Part shown: positions 1-8,797 of the stretch, piece after piece
Position numbering within the stretch: position 1 is the stretch's first letter
Layout of the letters: every line of letters starts with the position of its first letter
NCBI GenBank assembly: GCA_943192975.1
Contig: CALPCJ010000001.1
Span: 186,001 to 250,000, forward strand
Direction of reading: 5' to 3'
Length of the DNA stretch: 64,000 nt
DNA from: Senimuribacter intestinalis
GTDB lineage: Bacteria > Bacillota > Clostridia > Peptostreptococcales > Anaerovoracaceae
Translations under genes and position numbers: made by a program
The notes under the pieces: model-generated
The model's input: only the letters and a program-made list of their open reading frames with translations
Database searches by the model: none
Told to the model about the DNA's origin: nothing

Positions 1-1311
1 GGTTTTGTTCTGCAGTACATGAAGCAGTTTCACTTGAATATCCAGCGGAATTTCACCTATTTCGTCTAGAAAAATCGTGCCGCCGTTGGCTGCCTCAAAG
101 AATCCTGTCTTTCCTTCATTTTTTGCACCAGTAAAAGCACCCCCCACATATCCGAACAGTTCACTTTCAAATAAAGTCGGTGCAATAGCATTACAGTTTA
201 CTTCCACAAAAGGTGCGCCGGGCATGCCGATAGAATGAATTTCCCTCGCCAATTTGGATTTACCGGTCCCACTTTCTCCGGTAATAATCACATTAAATCT
301 GCTTTTAGCCGCTTTCCACGCCATATATTTGACTTCCCGCGCCTTGTTGCTCTTGCCTGCAAAGCCAGAAAAAGCGTCTTCTGGATAGTCAAGGTTTTGT
401 ATCCCCCCTATCGTATTTTGTTCTTCAATTCGCTGAATAATCTGATCACGTTCGCTCAAAAGTCTCTCCAGATGTGAAGCATCCGATAGCAGCAAAAAGG
501 CTCCATCAGCGCCAGCCTCATCTTCATCGGTCCACTTTACAATGCTGCAGTTAAAAGGTCTTTTATTGATTTCATAAAGCTGATTATAAACCTTTTCCTC
601 CGTACCCTCCAGTACAAGCTGCAGTTTCTCTGTCAAAGGTGACTGCTGAAACAAATCCCAAAATCGCTGACCTGTCACATCCACATCCGTGTCCTCTACG
701 CTCTTTGCCTGATAGGTTGCACCGCGTAGCAAATAGCCTAAATCTTCCTGTCTGACACTATACCCTTTTGCCTGAAAAAATTTAATATTACCGGTAATCC
801 CGTCAATAATTACAACGTTTCCAACGGAATTAGAATATCTCAGTCTGTGAACCATGTCATTGACAGAAATCAGCGTTTCTTTTTTTCCTGTGTCAATAAT
901 GGCCTGAATATGAAATCCCCAATAATTCACGTCCAGTTTCATAGGGACATTCAGGGAGTGTTCTCTGATATATTTGTACTGCGGTTCAATCTTCTTATTT
1001 TTGTAAACACCGACCGCTACCAGCATGTCTCCTCTATGGATACCGGCATCATTGATATTGAGAAGCGTCAATTCTTCTCTGCCCATCAGACCATCGTCAT
1101 CACCCAGCTTGTTGTCCGCAATAACGACAATATCACCTTCACAAATCTGCCCCGCATCATGTCCTGTCTTTGCATTAATGATAATCCCCGTTGTCTCTTT
1201 GGCCTTGCGATTGCAAAGCTGTATTTTTCCTTCGCTGTCAACAAAAATAATGCCCTGATTCATACTGTTCATCAGAAGCTCGATAGCCTCTTTCACATTA
1301 CTTCTGTGCAT
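1..1311 (-). CDS. sigma-54-dependent transcriptional activator, 3' end outside window
   Basis: Not closed by a stop inside the window: 437 codons are present, reading from ATG at 1311 (GGAAGG about 6 bases upstream) to the left edge. The first ~110 residues look like a PAS sensor (IIFVDSEGKIQLCNRKA). A middle part also looks PAS-like. From about residue 320 the AAA+ domain of bacterial enhancer-binding proteins begins: Walker A GESGTGKS near 345, the sigma-54-contacting GAFTGA loop near 394, and Walker B GGTIFLDEIGE near 407. The arginine-finger part and the C-terminal HTH lie beyond the edge. It is a single-protein sensor that would remodel sigma-54 polymerase. The target is unknown; it follows the lar operon but is separated from it by a terminator, and I see no clear -24/-12 promoter nearby. 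Confidence 0.93.
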   Translation of the reverse strand, partial: MHRSNVKEAIELLMNSMNQGIIFVDSEGKIQLCNRKAKETTGIIINAKTGHDAGQICEGDIVVIADNKLGDDDGLMGREELTLLNINDAGIHRGDMLVAVGVYKNKKIEPQYKYIREHSLNVPMKLDVNYWGFHIQAIIDTGKKETLISVNDMVHRLRYSNSVGNVVIIDGITGNIKFFQAKGYSVRQEDLGYLLRGATYQAKSVEDTDVDVTGQRFWDLFQQSPLTEKLQLVLEGTEEKVYNQLYEINKRPFNCSIVKWTDEDEAGADGAFLLLSDASHLERLLSERDQIIQRIEEQNTIGGIQNLDYPEDAFSGFAGKSNKAREVKYMAWKAAKSRFNVIITGESGTGKSKLAREIHSIGMPGAPFVEVNCNAIAPTLFESELFGYVGGAFTGAKNEGKTGFFEAANGGTIFLDEIGEIPLDIQVKLLHVLQNKT

Positions 1312-1384
1312 GTTTTTTCCCTTCCTTCTTTAATCCCCGCTCTATTCTTATGCAAGAATCAAGCCAAAACTGTCTTACCAAAAA

Positions 1385-1421
1385 ACAGGGTAGCCGATAA
1401 CGTATTCTATCGACACCCTGT
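1385..1421 (-). terminator. terminator after the lar/ABC/DUF3842 operon
   Basis: On the minus strand ACAGGGT ... ACCCTGT pairs, with an inner CGATA/TATCG stem, and is followed directly by a T run (TTTTTT). It lies 8 bases past the stop of the DUF3842 gene and separates that operon from the sigma-54 activator gene. Confidence 0.85.
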
Positions 1422-1428
1422 CAGATTG

Positions 1429-1842
1429 TTACATATTGTCAGCTGCTTCTTTTATTTTAATAATGGCGTCCTCTACAAGCTCTCCGACCGGCAGCATACT
1501 TACGCCTGCCACCAGATTATCACACCTGTTCATCGGAACCAGCACCTTAGCTGCATGACTTTGCCCTACGGCAACTGCCATATCAGGTGTCACTTCTCCA
1601 AGAAGCGAATCTGCAATGACAATACCGATAGGTCCAGCAATAATATCCGCCCGCTGACTTGCTACTATGACCGGGTTTTCTCCTGTTGCAGCCTCATCAG
1701 CCCCAGCCTTTAGCATAGTAGCCGTCGCAACAGCGTTGGTTCCCACCGCCATAATCTCCGCCCGTGAAAACTCTCTTCTGATTCCTTCTACAAGCAGCTT
1801 TCCCAATCTGCCGCCTTGTCCGTCTATTACTAGAAAACGCAT
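1429..1842 (-). CDS. DUF3842 family protein
   Basis: A 137-residue protein, full length for the DUF3842 family, which has no established function. It begins with a Rossmann-like beta strand and glycine loop (VIDGQGGRLGK), continues with alternating hydrophobic strands (AEIMAVGTNAVATATML), and has a conserved-looking GPIGIVIADSLLGE patch, so a nucleotide- or cofactor-like ligand is plausible. It is the last gene of the lar-ABC transporter transcript (88 bases after the ATPase stop, before a strong terminator). Context suggests a role in nickel-pincer cofactor synthesis or use, but that is inference only. Family call is from overall pattern. Confidence 0.8.
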   Translation of the reverse strand: MRFLVIDGQGGRLGKLLVEGIRREFSRAEIMAVGTNAVATATMLKAGADEAATGENPVIVASQRADIIAGPIGIVIADSLLGEVTPDMAVAVGQSHAAKVLVPMNRCDNLVAGVSMLPVGELVEDAIIKIKEAADNM

Positions 1843-1930
1843 GGTTCCTCCCTCAATGCCTTTTATCAGTACTATTCTACCACATCTTGGAGGAAAAGCA
1901 ACGATATACGTTTATAATATTTTTTATCTT

Positions 1931-3418
1931 TTATAGGGTCACAATCCTATCGCTAATATGTTCCACCATAGGAAGGTCGTGGGCGATAATCAGCATCGTC
2001 AGATTCCGCTTTTCGCACAACTCTTTGAGCAGATGAATAATCTGCGCCTGCAGAGAAACATCAAGAGAGGTAATAGGTTCGTCTGCGATGAGAAAATCCG
2101 GATCTGTAATCAGTGACCTTGCGATAGCCGCACGCTGCCTCTGTCCACCGGAAACATGGTAGGGATGCCTTTCTGCAAGTTCCGGAGAAAGTCCAACCAG
2201 TTCCATCATCTCCTTTACCTGCTCTTTCACTTCCGCCCTGCCCAGCGCTTTCCCTTCCTTTTTTCTGCTGGAAATCTGCAGCGGCTCTGCAATAATCTGA
2301 AAAAGACTCATACGCGGATTAAAAGCCGACGCACTATCTTGAAAAATCATTTGTTTTTTACAATCCGGCGCAAAAGTAATCGTACCGGCTGACGGCTTTT
2401 GAATCCCCGCAAGACATCTTGCAAGAGTCGATTTTCCGCAGCCGGAAGGTCCTACAATGCCGACGATTTCCCCTTTTTCAATGGTAAGAGAAAAATCTTC
2501 AAAGACCTTGTGTACACGTTTTTTTCCAAGGGAAAAATATTGAGAAAGTCCGCAAATTTTCACTAGCGGCTCTGAATCCACCGCCGCAAAAGACGCTTCT
2601 TCTCTAACTCTTCCATGAAAGTGACTGCCGCTCTTTCCATACTGCGCATAGTGCAGAAGCTGCTTCGTATACCCATGCTGCGGATTTTCAAAAATCGCCC
2701 CAGTCTTAGAGTTCTCCACAATGACACCGTCCTTCATGACGATAATTCGATCCGCCATCTCCTTTGCCAGTCCCAAATCATGGGTCACAAAAAGTATGCT
2801 GCAGCCTGCCTCACTGCTAACTTCTCGCAGCAGCTTGATGATCTGCCCCTGGGTATCTATATCCAGCGCCGTCGTCGGCTCATCACAGATGAGCAGCTTC
2901 GGATTACAAGCAAGGGCAATGGCAATAGCAACTCGCTGACGCATCCCGCCGGAAAAATGATGGGGATACTGATGAAAACGCACTTCTGCGTCCTCAATTC
3001 CCACCCGCCTCAGCAGGGAAATCGCCCTCGCCTTCGCTTCGCTTTTGCTGATTTTCTCATGACGTAAAATCGGCTCCATAATCTGACTGCCCACGGAAAA
3101 CACCGGATCCAGAGAAGACATAGGATCTTGAAAGACCATAGCGGCGCTGCGGCCGCGCACATCTGTCAATTCTGCTTCGGTCATATGCGTCACATCTCGC
3201 CCGCAAAGATAAATATGTCCGCTGTCCACTTCTGCATGACGGCTATGCAGCATCATAACTGCACGACAGGTTGCCGTTTTGCCGCAGCCCGACTCACCAA
3301 CCAGAGCCACCTTTTCTCCGGGAAAAATTTCAAAATCAATCCCCTTTACCGCCTCCACTTTCCCGCCTGCACCGTGAAAGGACAATTTGAAGTTCTCTAT
3401 TTTTAAAATACTATCCAT
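1931..3418 (-). CDS. fused double ATPase of a nickel/peptide-type ABC importer
   Basis: A 495-residue protein made of two complete ABC ATPase domains, equivalent to NikD+NikE or DppD+DppF joined head to tail. Domain 1 has Walker A GESGCGKT (41-48), signature FSGGMRQR (155-162) and Walker B LLICDEP (175-181). Domain 2 has Walker A GPSGCGKS (323-330), signature VSGGQRQR (422-429) and Walker B FLIADEP (442-448). It would energise the two permeases encoded upstream. It starts 4 bases after the binding-protein stop. Such fusions are known in the family. The C-terminus is short (ends VEHISDRIVTL), lacking the usual oligopeptide-type tail. Confidence 0.93.
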   Translation of the reverse strand: MDSILKIENFKLSFHGAGGKVEAVKGIDFEIFPGEKVALVGESGCGKTATCRAVMMLHSRHAEVDSGHIYLCGRDVTHMTEAELTDVRGRSAAMVFQDPMSSLDPVFSVGSQIMEPILRHEKISKSEAKARAISLLRRVGIEDAEVRFHQYPHHFSGGMRQRVAIAIALACNPKLLICDEPTTALDIDTQGQIIKLLREVSSEAGCSILFVTHDLGLAKEMADRIIVMKDGVIVENSKTGAIFENPQHGYTKQLLHYAQYGKSGSHFHGRVREEASFAAVDSEPLVKICGLSQYFSLGKKRVHKVFEDFSLTIEKGEIVGIVGPSGCGKSTLARCLAGIQKPSAGTITFAPDCKKQMIFQDSASAFNPRMSLFQIIAEPLQISSRKKEGKALGRAEVKEQVKEMMELVGLSPELAERHPYHVSGGQRQRAAIARSLITDPDFLIADEPITSLDVSLQAQIIHLLKELCEKRNLTMLIIAHDLPMVEHISDRIVTL

Positions 3419-3422
3419 AGTT

Positions 3423-5003
3423 TTACTGAATTTCCCACTCTGCTATATTCCAGAACACACCTACGCCGTGATGACCCAGCACTGTATTTTCTGTGATTCC
3501 CTTTACATTCTCACGTACTGCATAGGAGGCATCCACGTAAGCGATGAAGCTGTACGGCATAGCCTTTGTCAGTTCCTCCTGAAATTCCATATAAAGCTCT
3601 TTTCTTGCGCTGTCATCTTCTGTATGTCTTGCTTTTTCAAGAATCCTGTCAACTGCCGTATTTCCATAAGCGGTGTAATTATCGCCAGCACCGGTAGAGA
3701 AGATTTTATAGGTGTGGTCATCCGGATCAAAAGGACTTCCCCAGCCGATGATACAGCAGTCCTGATTTGCCCAGTCTAAAGAAGCTTTCGCCTCAGCTGT
3801 TGCATTAATTCCGATTGACCGAAGCTGTGCTGCACACATTTTCGCCATATCAACTCGCACTGAATCATCCGCCATGGCTGAAATGACAAATCCCAGTTCT
3901 TCTCCATCTTTCTCATAATAGCCGCTTTCTCCTTTTGTCCAGCCGGCTTCTTGTAAAAGCGTTTCTGCTTTCTTTGGATTATAGTCGAAACGCTCCATCT
4001 CTTCATTATTGTAAGCGCCCTTTTGCAGCGGTGAATAAGCCGCTTCCCCCTCGCCAAGAAGAACGCTTTTAACAATCGCGTCTCTGTCGATGGCATAACT
4101 GAGAATGCCGGCAAGTTCCGGATTTTCCGAAAATACAGGCTTAGCAAAATTATATGCAATGGCTCTGTAGTCTGCGGTTTTCATCTGATATATCCGGTAT
4201 CCGCTCTCCTTTGCTACACTGGCGGAAGTCTTCGCCGTAATCATTGCCATATCGATTTCTCCAGAGCGAAGCTGCATGGCTCTTGCGTCAATCTCTGGAA
4301 CAATTTTGAAAATCACCCGTTCAATTTTTGGTGTTCCACCGTAATACTGATCAAACCGTTCCATGGTAATAGACTGTCCTTGATCCCAAGAAACCAGTTT
4401 ATAAGGACCTGCGCCGACCGGATTCTGATTGAAACTGTCAGTTGCCGGATCCCTCTCTTCCAAAAGGTGCTTCGGCAGAATGCCAATAGCCATGTAATCA
4501 GGAAATGCCACATTGATCTGTTTCAGTTTTATTTCTACGGTCAAATCATCAGGACAGTTTATCTCCTGAATATCTGTATAATTGGAAATAATTTCCGACT
4601 GATTATTCTCATCCAGAATCAGATCTAGTGTAAATTTTACATCAGCAGAAGTCAGCGGCTGTCCATCGTGAAAGGTCAGACCTTCTCGAAGTTGAAACGT
4701 ATAGGTAAGAGTTTTCTCATCAAACTCCCACGTCTTTGCCAGCCCAGGCACTACATTATTCTCCGCATCATGCGCAGTTAACCCAGCAAACAGCAGCAGG
4801 TTGATCTCGCCATGCTCATAAAGTGCCGGATTGATGGCTGTATAATCCTGACTACCATATACCAGCGTGTTTTCACCAACCGCCATTGCAGACGCGGTGC
4901 TGCCATTTTCACTGCTATCTCCGCAGCCTGCCAGCGCCACTCCCACTATAATTACCAATATCATACATAATATCGTTGTCAATATTTTTCTTTTCATCTT
5001 CAT
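3423..5003 (-). CDS. ABC transporter substrate-binding lipoprotein, SBP_bac_5 family (nickel/dipeptide type)
   Basis: A 526-residue extracytoplasmic solute receptor. It has a lipoprotein signal with lipobox LAGC (acylated Cys27) followed by a Ser/Asn linker. The family hallmarks are the INPALYEHGEIN start, FHDGQPLTSADVKFTLD near residue 115, and GAGPYKLVSWDQGQSITMERFDQYYGG. The family carries peptides, nickel-histidine or opine-like ligands. Lying between permeases and ATPase in an operon that starts with three nickel-pincer cofactor genes makes nickel uptake (NikA-like) the best guess, but family membership alone does not decide the ligand. Confidence 0.9.
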   Translation of the reverse strand: MKMKRKILTTILCMILVIIVGVALAGCGDSSENGSTASAMAVGENTLVYGSQDYTAINPALYEHGEINLLLFAGLTAHDAENNVVPGLAKTWEFDEKTLTYTFQLREGLTFHDGQPLTSADVKFTLDLILDENNQSEIISNYTDIQEINCPDDLTVEIKLKQINVAFPDYMAIGILPKHLLEERDPATDSFNQNPVGAGPYKLVSWDQGQSITMERFDQYYGGTPKIERVIFKIVPEIDARAMQLRSGEIDMAMITAKTSASVAKESGYRIYQMKTADYRAIAYNFAKPVFSENPELAGILSYAIDRDAIVKSVLLGEGEAAYSPLQKGAYNNEEMERFDYNPKKAETLLQEAGWTKGESGYYEKDGEELGFVISAMADDSVRVDMAKMCAAQLRSIGINATAEAKASLDWANQDCCIIGWGSPFDPDDHTYKIFSTGAGDNYTAYGNTAVDRILEKARHTEDDSARKELYMEFQEELTKAMPYSFIAYVDASYAVRENVKGITENTVLGHHGVGVFWNIAEWEIQ

Positions 5004-5012
5004 TTTCCTCTT

Positions 5013-5834
5013 CTATAAGTTACTGTGAAGTTTGTTGTTTTGTTTTCTCACTGATTCTCCAATCGCAGTTACACAAACTAGCGTCACAATGAGCACCGTG
5101 CCAGGCAGAAGCACCATCCACCAGTTCCCGGAAAGCATCGCCTCCTGCGACATGGACAAAAGACTTCCCCATGACACCATGGTAAGCGGCAGCCCCAGTC
5201 CCAGAAAGCTCAATGTGGACTCCGTAATCATCGCCTGCCCGATATTGGTCACTACCATGAACATGATGGAAGAAATAAAATTAGGTAAAAAATGTCTCCA
5301 TAAAATATACCAGAATCCACCCTCCATGGTTTTGACCGCCAGCACATAATCACTTCCCCGGATTTGTCTGACCTCGCTGCGAACTACCTTTGCGATTTGC
5401 ATCCAGCCGGTCAGTCCGATGATAACAGCCAGGGAAAGCACTGTGGTTTTTCCCCAAAGAGCCTGCAGAAAAAGAATCAGTAAAATCTGCGGCAGACTCA
5501 TGATAAGTTCTGAAAACCGCATGAGCAAATCACTAATCCATTCACCTGCCAGCCCGCTAACTGTCCCGTAAACCACCGCAATAGCTGTGGAAATCAACCC
5601 ACTGATCAGTCCGATTAGGAGAGAAGCTCGTCCTCCGTATAAAATCAGAGTCAGTAAGTCTCTACCCATGGGGTCTGTTCCAAAGGGATGGGCTATACAC
5701 GGCGCTACGCTTGCGGCACTGCTGTCCATCATTTCAGGGGAATAAGGCGATAGCACGCCTGCCAGCCCGCAGCAGATAATAATCCCAAGAAGCGTGCAGA
5801 AAGCTGTCTTTGACAGTTTTTTCTTAGGACTCAT
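5013..5834 (-). CDS. ABC transporter permease, NikC/DppC type
   Basis: A 273-residue inner-membrane permease. The N-terminal helix and HPFGTDPMGRDLLTLILYGGRASLLIG block are the standard DppC/NikC/OppC signature. The coupling-helix region follows (EVRQIRGSDYVLAVKTMEGG, with the preceding GxxDYVxAxK pattern), then ESTLSFLGLGLPLTMVSWGSLL. About six membrane segments. Its start overlaps the stop of the NikB-type permease by 4 bases (ATGA), and the binding-protein gene follows after 9 bases, so translation is probably coupled. Confidence 0.92.
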   Translation of the reverse strand: MSPKKKLSKTAFCTLLGIIICCGLAGVLSPYSPEMMDSSAASVAPCIAHPFGTDPMGRDLLTLILYGGRASLLIGLISGLISTAIAVVYGTVSGLAGEWISDLLMRFSELIMSLPQILLILFLQALWGKTTVLSLAVIIGLTGWMQIAKVVRSEVRQIRGSDYVLAVKTMEGGFWYILWRHFLPNFISSIMFMVVTNIGQAMITESTLSFLGLGLPLTMVSWGSLLSMSQEAMLSGNWWMVLLPGTVLIVTLVCVTAIGESVRKQNNKLHSNL

Positions 5835-6811
5835 GCCCTCACCTCCCGAAATGTTTTCTCGTACTCCATGCGTGGATCAAGCCATTCGCTCAGAATTTGC
5901 GCCAGTATATTAAATACGACCACGATAGCGCCAGTCAGAAGTGTCAGCGCCATCAGCATATTATAATCCTGATACATAGCAGCTTCAAAACCGAGCATGC
6001 CAAGCCCCGGATATCCGAAAATCATTTCTACCACATAAGTGCCCCCAAGAATATGAGGCAGGGAAATCGCCATGATGACAAACATAGATGGCATAATATT
6101 GCGTAAGCAATGTTTTCTCATAATAGTCTTTGCGTCAATGCCTTCGGCTTTGCAAAGGAGCACGTAGTCCTTGCGGGTTTCCGCGAGCAGCTTGTTTCTC
6201 ACCATATAGGCATAATACCACAGATGTTCTAAAACCATAACTGTCACCGGCAGAATCAGATGCACAAAGCGATCTGTCAAATTTTCTCTGTTTCCAAGGG
6301 AGTAAGCGCCTCCTGCTGGCAGAATTTTCAAGGTTACCGCAAAGAGCAGAATCAATACCAGCGCCAGAAAAAAGGACGGTACATTGGCTGAAATGACACC
6401 AATTTTGCAGATGAGCCGGTCGGAAAGACTTCCCTCTCTGCGTGCGCAGAACATGCCCAATAAGATTGCAAATCCAAAGGTTAGCCCGTAAGACACGCCG
6501 CCAAGAATCAAAGTGTTTGTCCACACATTTCCAATCACCGCCTGCACAGGCTGTTTGTACTTATAAGAAAGCCCTAAATCGCCATCCAAAAAATTTTCAG
6601 CCCACCGCAAATACTGAGTCAGTATGGAATCATTGAGCCCCAGACGCTCTCTGGCAGCTTCCTGCTGCATGGTACTCATACGCTCTATCCCGTCGCCGTA
6701 GTAGGCTTTAAGCGGATCGCCTGGACAAAGTCTTGCAATGACAAAGATTGCCACAGATAGAAGCAGCAATATGATAAAAAGCTGCATTAATTTTTTACAT
6801 ATTCTTCTCAT
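5831..6811 (-). CDS. ABC transporter permease, NikB/DppB type
   Basis: The open frame extends upstream to 6916, but the first residues there are larC sequence in another frame. I choose ATG at 6811 (MRRICKKLMQL), which shares its A with the larC stop (TAATG). That gives a normal 326-residue permease with the membrane anchor first (LFIILLLLSVAIFVIARLCPGDPL). Family motifs are the PGDP loop, ERLGLNDSILTQYLRW, the coupling stretch RNKLLAETRKDYVLLCKAEGI and EMIFGYPGLG. It forms the membrane pore with the NikC-type partner. The stop-start overlap with larC ties the transporter tightly to cofactor synthesis. Confidence 0.92.
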   Translation of the reverse strand: MRRICKKLMQLFIILLLLSVAIFVIARLCPGDPLKAYYGDGIERMSTMQQEAARERLGLNDSILTQYLRWAENFLDGDLGLSYKYKQPVQAVIGNVWTNTLILGGVSYGLTFGFAILLGMFCARREGSLSDRLICKIGVISANVPSFFLALVLILLFAVTLKILPAGGAYSLGNRENLTDRFVHLILPVTVMVLEHLWYYAYMVRNKLLAETRKDYVLLCKAEGIDAKTIMRKHCLRNIMPSMFVIMAISLPHILGGTYVVEMIFGYPGLGMLGFEAAMYQDYNMLMALTLLTGAIVVVFNILAQILSEWLDPRMEYEKTFREVRA

Positions 6812-8016
6812 TAGATTTTCTCTTTGATATCCCTGATAGAAAGACCCTGCACTTCCGCTATTTCCGCTACCTGTGCGAACTCCGGCTTTTCTCTGGTAAC
6901 TCCATAGCCGCTGCAAACCTTCACATCAACTTTGCCCCAAGGCGTCTGTCTTGTCTCTACTCTTCGCTTGAGAGTAAAGCGCTCCAGCCCATATGCGCGC
7001 ACCCCGATGGTGGTAGTGTGTTTTAAAATCAGCTCTGCAAACTTTTCTTTTTCTTCCGGTCTACACATGCAGACCAGTTTTACCGCCGGACGGGACTTTT
7101 TCATGATAATCTGCTCAAAATACACATCTAATGCGCCCTCTTTTAAGAGGGTTTCCATAGCAAAGCTCAGTTCTTCCCCTGTCATATCATCAAGGTTTGC
7201 TGCAAGCTCTACTACTTCATTGGCTGCAGCTTCCGCAATACCATCATCTCCCAAAAGCACTCTGACGCAGTTTGGTCTTTGCTCAAAGTCTTTTGTGCCC
7301 ATACCATAGCCTATTTTTTCTGCGGTCATGGCAGGCATAGTTTCAAAAGATGTTCCAAAATATTTCAAAAGGGCTGCGCCTGTCGGCGTGCACAGTTCCC
7401 CTTTGATTTCTCCGCCGTAAATCGGAAGTCCCTCAAGAAGCAGCGCTGTTGCAGGCGCTGGTACAGGCAGTATGCCATGGGCGCATTTTACGCTGCCGGA
7501 TCCGACATGAATCGGCGATACCACAATGCGCTGTGCTCCGATTTTTTCCATGAGCAGACAGTTTCCAACTACATCTGCTACTGCGTCCAGCGTTCCCACC
7601 TCGTGGAAATGAATTTCCTCCATGGTCTTTCCATGCACCTTCGATTCGGCACTTGCAATCAGTTTATAGACCGCTTTTGCATCAGTCTTTACTTTTTCAG
7701 CAACCTCCATAGCCTCTATCAGTTTGTAAATCTCCGCAATCCCGCTGTGATGATGGTGGTGTTCAGCGTGAACATGTTCATGATCGTGATGTCCATGGTG
7801 GCAAACACCTTCCTCTATACCGTCAACAGTAACTCGTATATGACTTCCCGTCACACCACACTTTTCGGACGGCTCCAAGGCAACTGTCACCTTCTCCGGC
7901 AGAAGGCTGTTCAGCTGCTTTAAAACTTGCTCTTTATCTTCTATCAATTCCAAAAGCGCCGCCATCAGCATATCCCCTGCAGCGCCCATATTACACTCTA
8001 TATACAAAGTCTTCAT
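6811..8016 (-). CDS. larC: nickel insertase LarC (nickel-pincer nucleotide cofactor synthesis)
   Basis: A 401-residue LarC. In the known pathway LarC is a CTP-dependent cyclometallase that inserts nickel into the pincer bis(thiocarboxylate) nucleotide made by LarB and LarE. Hallmarks here are MKTLYIECNMGAAGDMLMAAL at the start, a histidine-rich nickel-binding stretch (roughly residues 72-90, CHHGHHDHEHVHAEHHHHH) and FHEVGTLDAVADVVG. The C-terminal catalytic half contains LAANLDDMTGEELSFA and MKKSRPAVKLV. In Lactobacillus larC is split by a programmed frameshift; here it is one uninterrupted frame. It follows larB with no gap. Confidence 0.95.
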   Translation of the reverse strand: MKTLYIECNMGAAGDMLMAALLELIEDKEQVLKQLNSLLPEKVTVALEPSEKCGVTGSHIRVTVDGIEEGVCHHGHHDHEHVHAEHHHHHSGIAEIYKLIEAMEVAEKVKTDAKAVYKLIASAESKVHGKTMEEIHFHEVGTLDAVADVVGNCLLMEKIGAQRIVVSPIHVGSGSVKCAHGILPVPAPATALLLEGLPIYGGEIKGELCTPTGAALLKYFGTSFETMPAMTAEKIGYGMGTKDFEQRPNCVRVLLGDDGIAEAAANEVVELAANLDDMTGEELSFAMETLLKEGALDVYFEQIIMKKSRPAVKLVCMCRPEEKEKFAELILKHTTTIGVRAYGLERFTLKRRVETRQTPWGKVDVKVCSGYGVTREKPEFAQVAEIAEVQGLSIRDIKEKI

Positions 8017-8775
8017 TTATTTTCCACTCTCCATATTATTGATCAAATTTGCCTGATATCCAGCGCCAAAGCCATTGTCGATATTGACAACACTGACTCC
8101 GCTGGCGCAGGAGTTCAGCATGGACAAAAGTGCTGTCACACCGCCAAGGGCTGTGCCATAACCTACGCTGGTAGGTACCGCAATCACCGGACAGTCTGCA
8201 AGACCTCCGATGACAGAAGCAAGGGCTCCTTCCATCCCTGCAATAGCGATAATCACCCTGGCGCCCATAATTTTTTCTACATGGGCGAGAAGACGGTGAA
8301 TACCCGCAACCCCTACATCGTAAAGCCGCTCTACACGATTACCCATGATTTCGGCAGTCAGCGCAGCTTCCTCTGCAACTGGAATATCGCTAGTGCCCCC
8401 TGTGGCAACCAGAATATAGCCTTCGTGCTTTGGCGCAATTTTTTGACCGACAAGTCCAACTCTTGCTTCCGCAAAATACGTAAAAGGAATATCCCTTTGA
8501 AAATATTCTGCAGCTTCTTGACTCATACGTGTAATGAGGATAGTCTTCTGCCCGCTGTTCCAAAGACTATGAGCGATTTTATCAATCTGCTCAGGACTTT
8601 TTCCCGCCCCATAAATAATCTCCGATGCACCCTGGCGGATCCCTCTGTGATGATCCAGCGATGCGATATCAATTTCCTCAAAAGGCGCCATTTTCAGTCC
8701 TAACAAAGCTTGTTCTACATCTATCTGTCCTGCAGCTACTTTCTGCAGCAGCTGCCTTACTTCGTGCTGTTCCAT
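8017..8775 (-). CDS. larB: LarB, pyridinium-3,5-biscarboxylate synthase
   Basis: A 252-residue LarB. The family carboxylates nicotinic acid adenine dinucleotide at C5 and hydrolyses the phosphoanhydride, giving P2CMN, the first step of nickel-pincer cofactor synthesis. The C-terminal ~130 residues are PurE/AIRC-like (VATGGTSDIPVAEEA, VIIAIAGMEGALASVIGGL, VPTSVGYGTALGGVTALLSMLNSC, VVNIDNGFGAGY). The N-terminal half has the LDHHRGIRQGASEIIYGAGKSPEQ motif. Typical length. It is second in the operon, 22 bases after larE. Confidence 0.95.
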   Translation of the reverse strand: MEQHEVRQLLQKVAAGQIDVEQALLGLKMAPFEEIDIASLDHHRGIRQGASEIIYGAGKSPEQIDKIAHSLWNSGQKTILITRMSQEAAEYFQRDIPFTYFAEARVGLVGQKIAPKHEGYILVATGGTSDIPVAEEAALTAEIMGNRVERLYDVGVAGIHRLLAHVEKIMGARVIIAIAGMEGALASVIGGLADCPVIAVPTSVGYGTALGGVTALLSMLNSCASGVSVVNIDNGFGAGYQANLINNMESGK

Positions 8776-8797
8776 AGTTATTCCTTTCTGTTTTCCT

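Noticed and set aside
847..1713. A 288-codon plus-strand ORF
   Set aside because: It runs antisense through the sigma-54 activator, a terminator and the DUF3842 gene; its protein has low-complexity antisense character and no ribosome site.
6812..6916. Upstream extension of the NikB-type permease to 6916
   Set aside because: These codons are out-of-frame larC sequence; ATG 6811 has the normal family start and TAATG coupling.
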